From assembly GCF_017498085.1 (NCBI RefSeq), contig NZ_JAGBKM010000019.1, positions 1-64,000 of the forward strand: a stretch of 64,000 bases of DNA. Direction: 5' to 3'. Source of the DNA: Psychrobacter coccoides. GTDB lineage: Bacteria; Pseudomonadota; Gammaproteobacteria; Pseudomonadales; Moraxellaceae. A program made the position numbers and the translations under genes. Shown in pieces: positions 25,547-36,320 of the stretch (positions within the stretch are counted from its first letter, which is position 1; every line of letters starts with the position of its first letter). The notes beneath the pieces are model-generated. The model had not been told where the DNA came from, ran no database searches, and saw only the letters and a list, made by a program, of their open reading frames with translations.

Positions 25547-26766
25547 AAACCCTGTTTGGACGACTATGGATTGATGCCACCATTGCACTTGGGTTTTTAC
25601 GTGAGGGGCGAGTGCAATCACTGATGATCACTGTGGGCGTCGCCATCGGCGTGGCAGTGATCGTCTTTATTACGGCTTTGATCCAAGGACTACAGGCCAA
25701 TTTAATTGATAATACCCTTGGCAGCCAATCTCATATTCGCCTGGTCTCACCAGATGAAGTCAATCAAGTCGCGCCACCAGAGAGAGGTGCTGTGCAGTTG
25801 ATTCAAGAGGACAAAAGACCACAGCGTTTACGCTCAATTAATAATTGGCAGCAAGTCACCGAAACCTTGGATCAATTGCCGATACTGACAGGCGTATCCC
25901 CCATCGTATCAGGACCTGCTTTTGTACGTCGTGGTAATGCCCTAGAATCAGTGGTGCTGGTCGGCACTGAGCTTACACGTTATCAAAAAATCATACCACT
26001 CGATGAGTACCTGATAAATGGTCAATTACATGTCGGTGCTGACAATGTCATGATTGGCAGTGAGCTTGCCAAAGATCTCGGTGTGCAAGTAGGCAGTAAG
26101 CTGCGATTAGAAACCGGTCAACAGAACAGTACCGTGGTCAATGTCGCTGGTATCTTTGAGCTGGGTGTGCGTGAGCTAGATGAGCGTTATGTGTATCTCG
26201 ATCTCAAACAAGCACAATCGTTACTCAGCCTACCGGGCGGCGTCACTGTTATTGACTTGACTGTAGAAGATATCTTTGCCGCAGAAGACATCGCAGATCA
26301 AATAGGGCGCTTGACCTCATTGCAAGCGGAGAGCTGGATTAAAACCAATGCGCAACTGATGAGTGCGCTGTCCGCACAAAGCCTATCTACCAATATGATC
26401 ATTGTGTTTGTAGCAATCTCAGTAGCGTTTGGGATTGCCAGTGTACTGTCTGTCAGTGTCGTACAGCGCACTAGAGAGATTGGGATTTTACGTGCCACTG
26501 GCGCCACCCGTCAGCAAATATTACGCATATTTTTGATACAAGGGGCGGTATTTGGGCTATTTGGGTCGGTGCTGGGCAGTGCTGTCAGCTATATACTGAT
26601 ATGGGGGTTTAACACCTTTGGCCCAAACTTGTTTTATATCACCGTGTCAATAGAGCTTGTGTTGTTGGCCATGCTGCTCGCGACGCTTACAGGCGTATTG
26701 GCAGCGGCCATACCTTCACGGCGAGCAGCCGCACTAGATCCAGTAGTGGCCATTCGCTATGTCTAA
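25543..26766 (+). CDS. ABC exporter permease (MacB/FtsX type)
   Basis: This inner-membrane permease of 407 aa has four membrane segments: one near 22-45, then three in the C-terminal FtsX domain at about 285-405. Between the first and second lies a large periplasmic MacB core domain. VQRTREIGILRATGATRQQI is the cytoplasmic coupling segment characteristic of FtsX/MacB permeases. The start GTG overlaps the adaptor stop (GTGA). It ends eight bases inside the ATPase gene, so all three are translationally coupled. Unlike MacB it has no fused ATPase domain. Confidence 0.87.
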   Translation: MKTLFGRLWIDATIALGFLREGRVQSLMITVGVAIGVAVIVFITALIQGLQANLIDNTLGSQSHIRLVSPDEVNQVAPPERGAVQLIQEDKRPQRLRSINNWQQVTETLDQLPILTGVSPIVSGPAFVRRGNALESVVLVGTELTRYQKIIPLDEYLINGQLHVGADNVMIGSELAKDLGVQVGSKLRLETGQQNSTVVNVAGIFELGVRELDERYVYLDLKQAQSLLSLPGGVTVIDLTVEDIFAAEDIADQIGRLTSLQAESWIKTNAQLMSALSAQSLSTNMIIVFVAISVAFGIASVLSVSVVQRTREIGILRATGATRQQILRIFLIQGAVFGLFGSVLGSAVSYILIWGFNTFGPNLFYITVSIELVLLAMLLATLTGVLAAAIPSRRAAALDPVVAIRYV

Positions 26767-27517
26767 TCATGCGTCCACAAATGAGTTTAATCTTATGCCT
26801 GACAGACCTGATGACACTCATGAAGTACTGCGCTTAGAGGGGCTGCGCAAATCCTATAATATAGGCCAACCCAATGAGATAGAGGTACTACACGGTATCG
26901 ACTTACGTATCGATAACAGTGATTTTGCAGCGCTCATCGGTCCCTCTGGCTCTGGTAAGAGTACCCTGCTAAACGTGCTTGGACTGCTCGATAAACCAAC
27001 CAGTGGCGAGCTCTATCTGCTCGGTCAGCCGACCAGTGACATGAGTGACGCTGAACGTACTGCGCTACGTGGTAATAGCATTGGTTTTGTGTTTCAGTTT
27101 CATCATCTGATTCAAGCATTTACAGCGCTAGACAATGTGCTCATGCCGCTGATGTTGACCCAAGGTCGCCCAGATAAACACGCCATACAAAAAGCAAGAG
27201 GCTTGCTGGCAGCGGTCGGGCTTGAGAAGTTTGCCGACACCAAGCCCAATGAGCTCTCAGGTGGTCAGCAGCAGCGAGTGGCTATCGCAAGGGCGCTTAT
27301 CACCGATCCTGCATTACTACTCGCTGATGAACCAACAGGTAATCTGGACACCGTCACAGCGGCTGAGGTGTTTGAGCTGTTCCGTAAGGTCAACCGTGAG
27401 CGCGACTGTGGCGTGCTTTTGGTCACTCATGATCCACGTCTGTCAGCTTCCTGTGATCGCACTATCAATCTGGTAGATGGGCTGATTGAAAGTGATACTT
27501 TGAATGATATGCTATGA
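26759..27517 (+). CDS. ABC exporter ATPase (LolD/MacB-like)
   Basis: This 252-aa nucleotide-binding subunit has Walker A in [12 protein letters not shown] near 62, a Q-loop in [10 protein letters not shown], the signature [15 protein letters not shown], Walker B in [12 protein letters not shown], and the switch His in LLVTHDPR. The order and spacing are those of the LolD/MacB/FtsE group that energises FtsX-type permeases. It overlaps the permease 3' end by eight bases. The substrate of the exporter (a peptide, glycolipid or drug) cannot be read from the sequence. Confidence 0.9.
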   Translation: MSNHASTNEFNLMPDRPDDTHEVLRLEGLRKSYNIGQPNEIEVLHGIDLRIDNSDFAALIGPSGSGKSTLLNVLGLLDKPTSGELYLLGQPTSDMSDAERTALRGNSIGFVFQFHHLIQAFTALDNVLMPLMLTQGRPDKHAIQKARGLLAAVGLEKFADTKPNELSGGQQQRVAIARALITDPALLLADEPTGNLDTVTAAEVFELFRKVNRERDCGVLLVTHDPRLSASCDRTINLVDGLIESDTLNDML

Positions 27518-27599
27518 ATTATAGTGCTCTACGAGTTTTATTCACTGGCGATATGAGGGCTGATATTTTGACTGCTTTTCTTCGACATCAGCTTTTTAC

Positions 27600-28799
27600 C
27601 TAGCCCAGTCTTTTACTCAACTCAGGAAAGCGTTTTATCATAAATAGCAACAGTAGCAGCGCCGCACTAGCGATAGTCGCACCGACATAGCCCACGCTTG
27701 ATAGTGACAAATGCGTCACCGCATAACCGCCAAAAAGCGCCCCCGTACCAATTCCTAAGTTAATAATGCCTGAAAACATCGACATCAGCATGTCTTGGGC
27801 ATTGACATCGACCATGATGACTTTGGCTTGCATAGAAATGATCAGCAGCATCAGCGCTGCGCCCCATAGCAAAGCAATTAGGCTGAGCGCCCAGATCGAG
27901 GTCACGACGAATAGTAGCACAAGCATAGACAGGAGCATTAGGAGTGTCGATATCAGCATCAGGCGTGTGTTAAATCGATCACCCCAACGACTGAATATCA
28001 CACTGCCTGCAATCCCCGCAACACCGAATAGCAGCAATACAAAAGTAGCCGAGTTTTCACTGACTGAGCCGACTTGCCGCATGAAAGGCTCAATATAAGA
28101 ATACGCAGTATAGTGGGCAGTAAAGACTAGCAAAATAAGCAAGTACAGACAGACTAATAATGGGTTTTTTAGCAGTTCTGGAATCTTTCGAAAAGAGCCT
28201 TCAAACATACTGGGCAAGGTCGGTAACAGCCTTGCTTGTAGTACAAATACCACAAAAGCAAGCACCCCAATACCGCCAAACGTCGCGCGCCAGCCAAACC
28301 ATTGACCGATCAAGCGTCCCAATGGCACGCCCATGACCATCGCCAATGAAGTACCCGTCGCAAGGACACTGAGAGCCAGTGCCTTTTTGCCTTCTGGTGC
28401 TACCCGTATGGCGATTGCGGCCGTGATGGACCAAAATATCGCATGCGATAGGGCGATCCCAACTCGACTAATGAGCAGCACATCAAAGCTCCATGCAAAT
28501 ACGGACAACACATGACTGGCAATAAATACCGCAAACAATGCCAACAGTAAACGTTTGCGCTCAAAACGACTGGTCAGTAGCATCAGTGGTAATGACATCG
28601 CAGCGACGATCCACGCATACAGCGTCAGCATCCAGCCAGTCTCTGCTGTGGTGATAGCAAAGTCTTGGGCAATATCACTGAGTAAGGCGACGGGGACAAA
28701 TTCTGTGGTATTCATGATAAAGGCACTGACACCCATCAGAAATACTTGAAAATACTGAGTCCGGCGAGCGTCTGAGCTCGCCTCAAGGTTTTTTTTCAT
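27600..28799 (-). CDS. MFS exporter (SotB/AraJ-like sugar or drug efflux)
   Basis: A major-facilitator protein of 399 aa with 12 hydrophobic segments. The first segment, AFIMNTTEFVPVALLSDIA, is characteristic of the SotB/YdhP/AraJ group of DHA1 exporters, which remove sugars, arabinose or drugs such as chloramphenicol. GVPLGRLIGQWFGWRATFG is the typical motif C/D5 region. The start is taken at the ATG at 28799. A TTG nine bases upstream lacks a ribosome site. It is convergent with the ABC exporter genes. The substrate is unknown. Confidence 0.82.
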   Translation of the reverse strand: MKKNLEASSDARRTQYFQVFLMGVSAFIMNTTEFVPVALLSDIAQDFAITTAETGWMLTLYAWIVAAMSLPLMLLTSRFERKRLLLALFAVFIASHVLSVFAWSFDVLLISRVGIALSHAIFWSITAAIAIRVAPEGKKALALSVLATGTSLAMVMGVPLGRLIGQWFGWRATFGGIGVLAFVVFVLQARLLPTLPSMFEGSFRKIPELLKNPLLVCLYLLILLVFTAHYTAYSYIEPFMRQVGSVSENSATFVLLLFGVAGIAGSVIFSRWGDRFNTRLMLISTLLMLLSMLVLLFVVTSIWALSLIALLWGAALMLLIISMQAKVIMVDVNAQDMLMSMFSGIINLGIGTGALFGGYAVTHLSLSSVGYVGATIASAALLLLLFMIKRFPELSKRLG

Positions 28800-29176
28800 A
28801 AGATCCAATATGAGAAAGGTGTTGATACAACAGCAGGGTAAGCCAAAAATGGGGGCAGAAATATTTGCTAATAAAAGCTTTTGGCAATATAAGCGTGGCG
28901 GAGCAAGATAGCAAGTCGGTCAGATTAGTTAAAGGGCTTTTTTGCTAAGGAATGTTAACTGTTTTATAAGCGTCTTGTATTACACATTAGGCCGTTTCAA
29001 GTGTATTGGCTGTAGTGTGAATATTTTAAATTAGAAAATTACAGTCTAGGCCTTCACATTAAGAAAGTATTTGTATAAAATACCGACCAGATGGTTTCTT
29101 TATTGGGATGTACAATTTCATTTAAGCCATTATTATCTCATAATGAAATTACTGTCTAATTTTATGGTGTACTCGT
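28800..29176. promoter_or_regulatory. Intergenic region before betI, with a long inverted repeat
   Basis: No gene is seen. At 29115-29122 and 29142-29149, ATTTCATT and AATGAAAT form a perfect 8-bp inverted repeat with a 19-base spacer. It ends about 28 bases before the betI start. BetI-type repressors bind palindromes in their own promoter, so this is a candidate operator. The rest is AT-rich and must also contain the MFS gene promoter. Confidence 0.4.
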
Positions 29177-29758
29177 ATGGAAACAAAAAACGCATATAAA
29201 CGTAAAAAACAGCCAGAGCTGGTGCGACGTGCCCTTCTTGATCAGGCAGCACGCATCACGTTAGAGCAAGGGTTGGCTAAGGTGACCTTCCAAGCAGTGG
29301 CGGATGCTGTTGGGGTGACCAAAGGCGGGGTGATGCATCACTTTGCCACCAAAGACGCACTCATCTTAGAGGTTTTTCATGACGCAATGGCCAAGTTTGA
29401 GGCAGAAGTCAATGCCGCCATGGCAAAGGATCCTGTCCGCTACGGCTCTTTTACTCGAGCTTATATCGATGCCACTATCAGCTTGGGCGAAAAAGGACAA
29501 GCAGAGTTCAATAGCCAAGCCACGCTATACGTATTGATGCTAGGAGATCGAAAGCTGCGCGAACTCTGGGCTGAATGGTCAAACGAGCAGCTAAAAAAAC
29601 ACGCTGATACTGATAATACCGAAACGCTATGTCTGGTGCGTCTGGTCGCTGATGGCATTTGGCTCTCTGACTTTTCGGGTATCGATATCTCAGACAAAGC
29701 CTCATTACGTGAGCGCTTGATAAACATGACGCAGCAGCACTTTGATAAACAGCCTTGA
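29177..29758 (+). CDS. betI: TetR-family regulator, probable choline-responsive repressor BetI
   Basis: A TetR-type regulator of 193 aa, the usual BetI length. The N-terminal HTH covers about 15-60 (RRALLDQAARITLEQGLAKV, then AVADAVGVTKGGVMHHFATK). The C-terminal ligand domain has no recognisable motif by eye, and the sequence is not a textbook BetI. The name rests on its position as first gene before betB-betA. If so, it would repress the cluster when choline is absent. It could equally be a general TetR regulator. Confidence 0.7.
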   Translation: METKNAYKRKKQPELVRRALLDQAARITLEQGLAKVTFQAVADAVGVTKGGVMHHFATKDALILEVFHDAMAKFEAEVNAAMAKDPVRYGSFTRAYIDATISLGEKGQAEFNSQATLYVLMLGDRKLRELWAEWSNEQLKKHADTDNTETLCLVRLVADGIWLSDFSGIDISDKASLRERLINMTQQHFDKQP

Positions 29759-29899
29759 TAACTGACTCTAATACATCACTTTGATAATCCGATAAATAGT
29801 GTCGAGAAAAATACACACAGAAAATTTAATCTTTAACCCATGACGGCATGATTTACTGAACGCTTTTTTATAAAGCTTCAGTCGCCCTAAGGAAAACTT

Positions 29900-31414
29900 A
29901 TGACAACTACTCAGACAAACGTAAATGATTTACAAGATATTATCGACTTAACACAAACGCAGACCGCTTATATCAACGGTCGCTATCTGGCTGTCGACGA
30001 GTCGCTGACTACCTTTGATGATATCAATCCAGCGACAGGTGAGGTGCTGGCGACCATTCAGCAGACCGCCACTGAGCAAATCGATGAAGCAGTAAAGGCG
30101 GCGCAACAAGGGCAAAAACTATGGGCAGCGATGACCGCAGTCGAGCGTGGCCGTATTTTGTCAAAGGCAGTAGAAATATTGCGCGCGCGCAATGACGTAC
30201 TGGCATTGCTCGAAACTAAAGACACGGGCAAAGCCTACTCTGAGACTAAGTATGTCGATATCGTCACTGGTGCTGATGTCGTTGAATATTATGCTGGGCT
30301 TGCGCCAATGATTGAGGGTCGTCAAATTCCGCTACGTGATAGCAGCTTTGTTTATACTCGCCGTGAGCCACTCGGCGTCGTCGCTGGTATCGGTGCGTGG
30401 AACTATCCGATTCAGATCGCCATGTGGAAGGCTGCGCCAGCGTTGGCCGCTGGTAATGCGATGATTTTTAAACCTTCAGAAGTCACGCCATTAACGGCGC
30501 TCAAACTGGCAGAGATCTTTACTGAGGCTGGCATGCCTGATGGCGTATTTAACGTCGTGCAAGGTGATTATAAAGTAGGCGAAGCATTAACCCAGCATCC
30601 TGATATCGCTAAAGTCTCGTTTACGGGCGGGGTACCAACGGGTAAAAAAGTCATGGCAAGCGCTGCTTCGTCATCGCTCAAAGACGTGACCTTAGAGCTG
30701 GGTGGTAAGTCGCCATTAATCATATTTGACGATGCCGATATCGATATGGCAGCCGACATCGCCATGATGGCGAACTTTTATAGCACCGGTCAGGTCTGTA
30801 CCAATGGTACACGGGTGTTTATCCCAAAAGCGCTACAAGCCAAATTTGAACAAGCGATCTTGACCCGTGTCAAACGTATCAAACTCGGCGATCCGATGGA
30901 TGAAAACACCAATATGGGACCACTGGTGAGTTTCCCGCATATGGAGCGGGTGCTGGGTTATATTGAGCAAGGTAAAGCGGGTGGTGCACGTTTATTGGCG
31001 GGCGGTGAACGAGTGACGACAGACAAGCTTGCCAATGGTGCGTTTGTTGCCCCAACGGTATTTACTGACTGTAGCGATGACATGACCATCGTGCGTGAAG
31101 AAATCTTTGGTCCTGTGATGTCGATACTGACTTATGAGACTGAAGAGGAAGTCATTCGCCGTGCTAATGATACCGAATACGGCTTGGCGGCTGGGGTGGT
31201 GACTGCTGACTTTACCCGTGCACATCGTGTCATTGGGCAGATTGAAGCGGGTATCTGCTGGTTAAATACGTGGGGTGAGTCACCTGCGCAAATGCCAGTC
31301 GGTGGTTATAAACACTCGGGTATTGGCCGCGAAAACGGCATCGAAGCCCTTGAGCACTATACGCAGACCAAGTCCATCCAAGTTGAGTTGGGCACGTTTG
31401 AATCGGTATTTTAA
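29900..31414 (+). CDS. betB: Betaine aldehyde dehydrogenase
   Basis: It oxidises betaine aldehyde to the osmoprotectant glycine betaine with NAD(P)+. The 504-aa protein has the ALDH core: [21 protein letters not shown] near 160-180, the general-base Glu in [13 protein letters not shown] near 265, and the catalytic Cys in [14 protein letters not shown] near 300. The C-terminal [16 protein letters not shown] is typical of betaine aldehyde dehydrogenases. It sits between betI and betA, in the same order as other gammaproteobacterial bet clusters. AAGGAAAAC precedes the ATG. Confidence 0.94.
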   Translation: MTTTQTNVNDLQDIIDLTQTQTAYINGRYLAVDESLTTFDDINPATGEVLATIQQTATEQIDEAVKAAQQGQKLWAAMTAVERGRILSKAVEILRARNDVLALLETKDTGKAYSETKYVDIVTGADVVEYYAGLAPMIEGRQIPLRDSSFVYTRREPLGVVAGIGAWNYPIQIAMWKAAPALAAGNAMIFKPSEVTPLTALKLAEIFTEAGMPDGVFNVVQGDYKVGEALTQHPDIAKVSFTGGVPTGKKVMASAASSSLKDVTLELGGKSPLIIFDDADIDMAADIAMMANFYSTGQVCTNGTRVFIPKALQAKFEQAILTRVKRIKLGDPMDENTNMGPLVSFPHMERVLGYIEQGKAGGARLLAGGERVTTDKLANGAFVAPTVFTDCSDDMTIVREEIFGPVMSILTYETEEEVIRRANDTEYGLAAGVVTADFTRAHRVIGQIEAGICWLNTWGESPAQMPVGGYKHSGIGRENGIEALEHYTQTKSIQVELGTFESVF

Positions 31415-31541
31415 CCATTTGTTTTCTAACAGCATGTATAAAGGGAACGGTCATCAGTACGTGTGTTATGCAGGCGAATTTGTCTTTTTATTTCACCTTA
31501 CTGATATGACCTGACGTATTTTTATTATTATGGAGCGTTTT

Positions 31542-33242
31542 ATGACATCACCCACACCTGAGTATGACTATATCATTGTCGGTGCAGGCTCAGCAGGTAA
31601 TGTGTTGGCCACACGCTTGACTGAAGATGCCGATATTAAGGTGTTACTACTAGAGGCAGGTCGTCCCGATCATCGTCTGGATTTTCGCACACAGATGCCA
31701 GCAGCGCTTGCCATGCCGCTACAAGGCACCACGTATAACTGGGGCTACAAAACCGACCCTGAGCCACATATGAATAACCGCGTCATGGACTGTGGCCGTG
31801 GTAAAGGGCTTGGCGGCTCATCACTCATTAATGGCATGTGTTATATCCGTGGTAATGCGCTCGATTTTGACGACTGGGCAAAGATTAAAGGCTTAGAAGA
31901 TTGGACCTACTTGGACTGCTTGCCTTATTTTAAAAAGTCAGAAAACTTTGATGCAGGCGAAAACGACTATCATGGCGTTGGTGGGCCAGTAGAGATCACC
32001 ACCTCAAAACCAGGGGTGAATCCGCTGTTTGAGGCCATGATTGAAGCCGGTGTGCAAGCTGGCTATCCACGTACAGAGGATCTAAACGGCTATCAGCAAG
32101 AAGGCTTTGGCCCGATGGATCGCTTCGTCACACCCAATGGTCGCCGAGCTTCAACGGCGCGCGGCTATCTGGATCGTGCCAAACCACGCAGTAATATCAC
32201 TATTTTGACCGGCGCCTTGACCGATGTGATTTTGTTCGATGGTAAGCGAGCAGTTGGTGTCAAGGTTGAGCATCAAGGTCAGACCAAGCATTTTTATGCC
32301 GCTCGTGAGGTCATTGTTTCTTCAGGGGCGATCGCCTCACCGCAGTTGCTACAGCGCTCAGGCATCGGTCCGGGTCAATGGCTCAAAGACGTGGGTATCA
32401 ATGAAATACTTGAGCTGCCGGGCGTGGGCAATAACCTACAAGACCATTTAGAGCTTTATATGCAGTACGAGTGTAAGCTGCCGGTGTCGATTGCCCCTGC
32501 CAATAAATGGTGGAATAAGCCTGCCATCGGTGCTGAGTGGTTATTTATGGGTACAGGGCTTGGGGCGTCCAATCAATTTGAGGGTGGCGGCTTTATCCGT
32601 ACCGACGAGAAGTTTACTCATCCTAATATCCAGTATCACTTCTTGCCATTAGCGGTGCGTTATGATGGCCGCAGTGCTATCAAGTCCCATAGCTTTCAAG
32701 CACACGTCGGTTCACTGCGCTCACCAAGCCGTGGCCGTGTCAAGCTGACGTCAAAAGACCCAAATGCCCATCCAAGTATTTTATTTAACTATATGTCGCA
32801 TGAGCAAGACTGGCAAGAGTTTCGCGCGGCGATGCGTATCACTCGTGAGATTATGCATCAGCCAGCGCTTGACCCGTATCGCGGCCGCGCCATTGCGCCG
32901 ACCGATGATCTGAACACCGATGCGCAGCTCGATGAGTATGTCCGCAACCATAGCGAGACCGCTTATCATCCGTCTTGTACCTGTCCCATGGGCGAGGACA
33001 ATGACTCGGTGGTCAATGGTGAGGGGCTCGTGCATGGTATCGATGGCTTGCGTATCGTCGATGCGTCAATCATGCCCAATATCATCAGTGGCAACTTAAA
33101 CGCCACTACCATTATGTTGGCAGAAAAAATCGCCGATAAGATGCGTGGTATACAGCTGCCACGCTCGACAGCGGATTATTATGTCGCCAATGGTGCGCCG
33201 CTCAGAGCCGAGCCGATGCGTAATTATAATGCTGCTGTATAG
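31542..33242 (+). CDS. betA: Choline dehydrogenase
   Basis: A membrane-associated FAD enzyme of the GMC oxidoreductase family. It oxidises choline to betaine aldehyde, and partly on to betaine. The protein is 566 aa from the ATG at 31542, which GGAG precedes by seven bases; an upstream ATG at 31530 lacks a site. [17 protein letters not shown] is the FAD fold, [15 protein letters not shown] is GMC signature 1, [17 protein letters not shown] is signature 2, and the catalytic His lies in the C-terminal [13 protein letters not shown] region. It follows betB by about 125 bp. A strong terminator lies 60 bp downstream. Confidence 0.94.
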   Translation: MTSPTPEYDYIIVGAGSAGNVLATRLTEDADIKVLLLEAGRPDHRLDFRTQMPAALAMPLQGTTYNWGYKTDPEPHMNNRVMDCGRGKGLGGSSLINGMCYIRGNALDFDDWAKIKGLEDWTYLDCLPYFKKSENFDAGENDYHGVGGPVEITTSKPGVNPLFEAMIEAGVQAGYPRTEDLNGYQQEGFGPMDRFVTPNGRRASTARGYLDRAKPRSNITILTGALTDVILFDGKRAVGVKVEHQGQTKHFYAAREVIVSSGAIASPQLLQRSGIGPGQWLKDVGINEILELPGVGNNLQDHLELYMQYECKLPVSIAPANKWWNKPAIGAEWLFMGTGLGASNQFEGGGFIRTDEKFTHPNIQYHFLPLAVRYDGRSAIKSHSFQAHVGSLRSPSRGRVKLTSKDPNAHPSILFNYMSHEQDWQEFRAAMRITREIMHQPALDPYRGRAIAPTDDLNTDAQLDEYVRNHSETAYHPSCTCPMGEDNDSVVNGEGLVHGIDGLRIVDASIMPNIISGNLNATTIMLAEKIADKMRGIQLPRSTADYYVANGAPLRAEPMRNYNAAV

Positions 33243-33302
33243 GTAAAGGTGCTCATCAGTGCCTAAGGTATTGGACAAGAAATAATATAAGGCAGTTTCA
33301 AT

Positions 33303-33332
33303 AAAAGACCTTTCACCGCAAAGGTCTTTTTT
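33303..33332 (+). terminator. Terminator after betA
   Basis: AAAAGACCTTT and AAAGGTCTTTT form an 11-bp perfect stem around a 6-base loop, running into TT. It ends the betI-betB-betA unit before betT, and the A/T flanks make it potentially bidirectional. Confidence 0.88.
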
Positions 33333-33566
33333 ATCAGTGTTGAGATGTTAATACTGGCATCAAATGGGATGACTTGCCATCTTGTTTGTGATGCCAGACT
33401 TTTAGTGGTCTTGCTAAGTGTTTTGGGAGTGGTTTAGCAAGTTTTTATTCATTGGTACTGCTTTGTGCGTCATGTGTTTGTTTGCAGATGATGTGGCGCT
33501 TATTACTCAAGCTATGACGGACAAAGCAAGATCAGATTGTGTTTCATTTACCTATTGAGGTTTTTT
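33333..33566. other. betT upstream region
   Basis: No gene is seen. It must carry a separate promoter for betT, since a terminator closes the betBA transcript. The only clear signal is TGAGG seven bases before the ATG at 33567. Confidence 0.4.
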
Positions 33567-35612
33567 ATGTACAGCTCGCCATCAGAAGATGCGACGAAAT
33601 CTCTGGCTCTAAATAAGACGGTTTTTTTGGGGTCAGCCATTGTTTCTATTTTATTGATCATCTGGACGATAGCCTTACCAGATTATAGTGAGGCATTATT
33701 AAGCGCTGGCATGGCATGGGTATCAGAGAGCTTTGGCTGGTATTACATGCTGGTGGTTGCCGCTTATAGTATATTTGCCTTGTTTGTTGGCTGCTCTAAG
33801 TATGGCGACATCAAGCTGGGGCAAGACCACGAAAAAGCCCAGTTTCCTTTTTTAGCGTGGGCGGCGATGCTGTTTTCGGCAGGTATCGGTATCGATTTAT
33901 TATTCTTCGGTGCTTCTGAGCCGTTGATGCATTATCTCACCCCGCATGCAGGGCTGGAGCCTGCCAGTGCCGCAGCCATGCGTGAAGCCCTGTCACAGAC
34001 TTTTTTGCATTGGGGTCTGCACGGCTGGGGTATTTATGCGCTTATCGGTATGGCATTGGCCTACTTTGCTTATCGTAAAAACATGCCATTGGCGCTACGC
34101 TCACCACTGACGCCTATCTTTGGCGAGCGCCTTATCAAAGGCTGGCTCGGTGATGGTATCGATACTTTTGGCGTGGTCTGTACCTTGATGGGGATTGCGA
34201 CCAGTTTGGGTATCGGCGTGTTGCAGGCCAATGCAGGCTTGACCCATGTCTTTGGTATCGAATCGAGCAAAATGGTGCAGAGCTTTATCATTTTAGGGGT
34301 GGTCATAGCTGCCGCTATCTCGGCGATGACGGGTGTGGAGCGAGGCGTACGCCGTTTATCAGAGTTCAATATGCTCTCGTCGATATTGCTATTGATCGCC
34401 ATACTGGTGATGGGCAATACGATATATTTGCTCAATACCTTTACTCAAAGTATCGGTCAGTACTTCCAGACTATCGTCTACAAGACCTTTGATGTTTATG
34501 CTTATGATGGCAGCGCTGGTGCTGATTGGAAGTCAGGTTGGACGATATTTTTCTGGGCATGGTGGGTCGCGTGGGCACCATTTGTTGGGTTGTTTATCGC
34601 CCGTATTAGCCGTGGCCGCACGTTGCGTGAGTTTGTGTTTGGGGTGATGTTTATCCCGCTTGGCTTTATTTTTGCGTGGTTTTCTATCTTTGGTAATTCA
34701 GCGATAGACTTGGTGGCCAATGGTGCGACAGAGCTTGGTGAAATCGCCCTTAATGATGCGGCGATGGGTATGTTTGCCTTGTTTGAGTACTTTCCCTTTA
34801 GTGATGTTTTATCATTTGCTGGGGTGGTTATTGGCCTTATCTTCTTTGTCACCTCAGCGGACTCCGGCGCTTTGGTACTGGCAAACTTAAGCTCAAAAGG
34901 CATGACCAATGACACCGATGCGCCGGTTTGGCTGCGTTTGTTTTGGGCAGCGGCGACCGGTCTTATCACTTTAGGTCTGCTGTTTGCCGGCGGTTTTGCC
35001 TCCTTGCAGTCTGTGTCTGTGATAGCAGGCTTGCCGTTCTCGCTGATTCTTGTGCTCTACATGATGTCGATGTGGAGATCGCTAAAAGAAGAGGGTAACA
35101 AGCGCAAAGCCAGTACGGTCGGCACGGCAAACGTACTCGATAATGGTAAAAGTTGGAAGGCGCGTCTACAACGTATCGTCAGCTTTCCCAGTCATACCCA
35201 AGTCGAGCGTTTTATACAAAACATCGTTATGCCAGCGATGAGCGAGTTTGAAAAAGAAATGCAAGCTGGCGGCCTTAACACTTCATTAGATGTGCGCAAT
35301 CTCGCCACTATTGGTGAAGATATTGATGCCAATCTCACCAGTGATAACGATCATATAGATGGTATCAAGCTGCGTGTTGGTCATGGCGATGAGGATGATT
35401 TTGTTTATGAGGTGAATCTGATTAAAGCTGAGCGACCGAATTTTACCCTCAATACGTCGACCAAGCATGCTGAGTTTTATTATCGTGCTGAGGTGTTTTT
35501 AAGTGATGGTTCACAAGAGTATGATCTGGTGGGCTATACCAAAGAGCAAATACTGGTCGATATTTTGCATCAGTATGAATGTCATTTGCAGTATCTGCAT
35601 TTAGAGCGTTAA
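33567..35612 (+). CDS. betT: BCCT-family choline/betaine transporter BetT
   Basis: A sodium- or proton-coupled transporter of 681 aa with 12 membrane segments. The BCCT aromatic signature is visible in the eighth-segment region (FFWAWWVAWAPFVGLFIARISRG). SAGIGIDLLFFGASEPLMHY is the conserved first-repeat block. A cytoplasmic C-terminal extension of about 150 residues after 530 is characteristic of BetT and is tied to osmotic sensing. The start is the ATG at 33567; an in-frame TTG at 33537 is unsupported. Next to betIBA, choline uptake is the probable task. Confidence 0.92.
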   Translation: MYSSPSEDATKSLALNKTVFLGSAIVSILLIIWTIALPDYSEALLSAGMAWVSESFGWYYMLVVAAYSIFALFVGCSKYGDIKLGQDHEKAQFPFLAWAAMLFSAGIGIDLLFFGASEPLMHYLTPHAGLEPASAAAMREALSQTFLHWGLHGWGIYALIGMALAYFAYRKNMPLALRSPLTPIFGERLIKGWLGDGIDTFGVVCTLMGIATSLGIGVLQANAGLTHVFGIESSKMVQSFIILGVVIAAAISAMTGVERGVRRLSEFNMLSSILLLIAILVMGNTIYLLNTFTQSIGQYFQTIVYKTFDVYAYDGSAGADWKSGWTIFFWAWWVAWAPFVGLFIARISRGRTLREFVFGVMFIPLGFIFAWFSIFGNSAIDLVANGATELGEIALNDAAMGMFALFEYFPFSDVLSFAGVVIGLIFFVTSADSGALVLANLSSKGMTNDTDAPVWLRLFWAAATGLITLGLLFAGGFASLQSVSVIAGLPFSLILVLYMMSMWRSLKEEGNKRKASTVGTANVLDNGKSWKARLQRIVSFPSHTQVERFIQNIVMPAMSEFEKEMQAGGLNTSLDVRNLATIGEDIDANLTSDNDHIDGIKLRVGHGDEDDFVYEVNLIKAERPNFTLNTSTKHAEFYYRAEVFLSDGSQEYDLVGYTKEQILVDILHQYECHLQYLHLER

Positions 35613-35625
35613 TGAAGGTTTTATA

Positions 35626-35690
35626 TTAGGGCGTGTCCTCATTTTAAGGCCGTCAAATACCTATATGTGCTAATTAGTGACACGCCCTAA
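35626..35690. repeat. Complete 65-bp palindromic-ended repeat (MITE-like)
   Basis: TTAGGGCGTGTC at the left end is the exact inverse of GACACGCCCTAA at the right end, with a 41-base centre. Partial copies lie at 11077-11128 and 6456-6472. Outside the ends the sequence is unique and non-coding. It may be a miniature inverted-repeat element, or the paired ends of a deleted IS. It could also form a strong hairpin after betT. Confidence 0.75.
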
Positions 35691-35713
35691 GTAACGTGAT
35701 TTTATTGTGACGG

Positions 35714-35748
35714 GCCTCATAAGTTGAATGCAGCTTATGAGGCTTTTG
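35714..35748 (+). terminator. Terminator downstream of betT
   Basis: GCCTCATAAG and CTTATGAGGC form a perfect 10-bp stem over a 10-base loop, followed by TTTTG. Confidence 0.85.
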
Positions 35749-36320
35749 ATTATATATTGTTTATCTACTTTTCATTGTCATGACTAAAAACGACACTATA
35801 TGTCGCATAGGGTATAAAAGCGCTTTATTTTTATCAATCTTTATACTATAGTTGTTGAGTCAGGCAAAAGTAATTTTAAAAACAATAACCGGATAAACAA
35901 CAACTGGACAAACAGTGAACCCTCGGGGCGCAACGCCTAACTTTTAACTGAGTTGTCTTTAATGATGCTATTTTTATTTTATCTTACCTTCCTTCGTCTG
36001 CACAAATCCAACAAACCCTTAGTTGTTAATACACATAAAACTAAAAAAACGCTCGTTAGTCTGGCAAACATGCCGACGAGACGACAATAGCGAACTGCGT
36101 CAAAAAACTCGCTTCATAAAACAACTGCTTTACCAAAGCGACTAATCTACTTTCCTTTATAAATACTAACTAATAGATAAGCGACGTCATTTAATAAAAT
36201 GGCGAACACACTCGGCTTGCCGAAAATCGGGATATCGCCAAGTGCTGCCAAACAATAAAACAAGCAATTCGACAAACTATGCAACAAGCAATGTAAAACT
36301 AAAATAATAAGGATATGACG
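35749..36320. other. 572-bp AT-rich intergenic region
   Basis: I see no coding frame with a ribosome site and no repeat shared with the rest of the window. Short imperfect palindromes occur (for example CATTTAATAAAATG near 36188). It holds the promoter of the unrecognised gene at 36321 and is otherwise unexplained. Confidence 0.4.

Noticed and set aside
34070-34969. Minus-strand ORFs of 121 and 155 aa inside betT
   Set aside because: They are antisense to conserved BCCT membrane segments and have no ribosome site.
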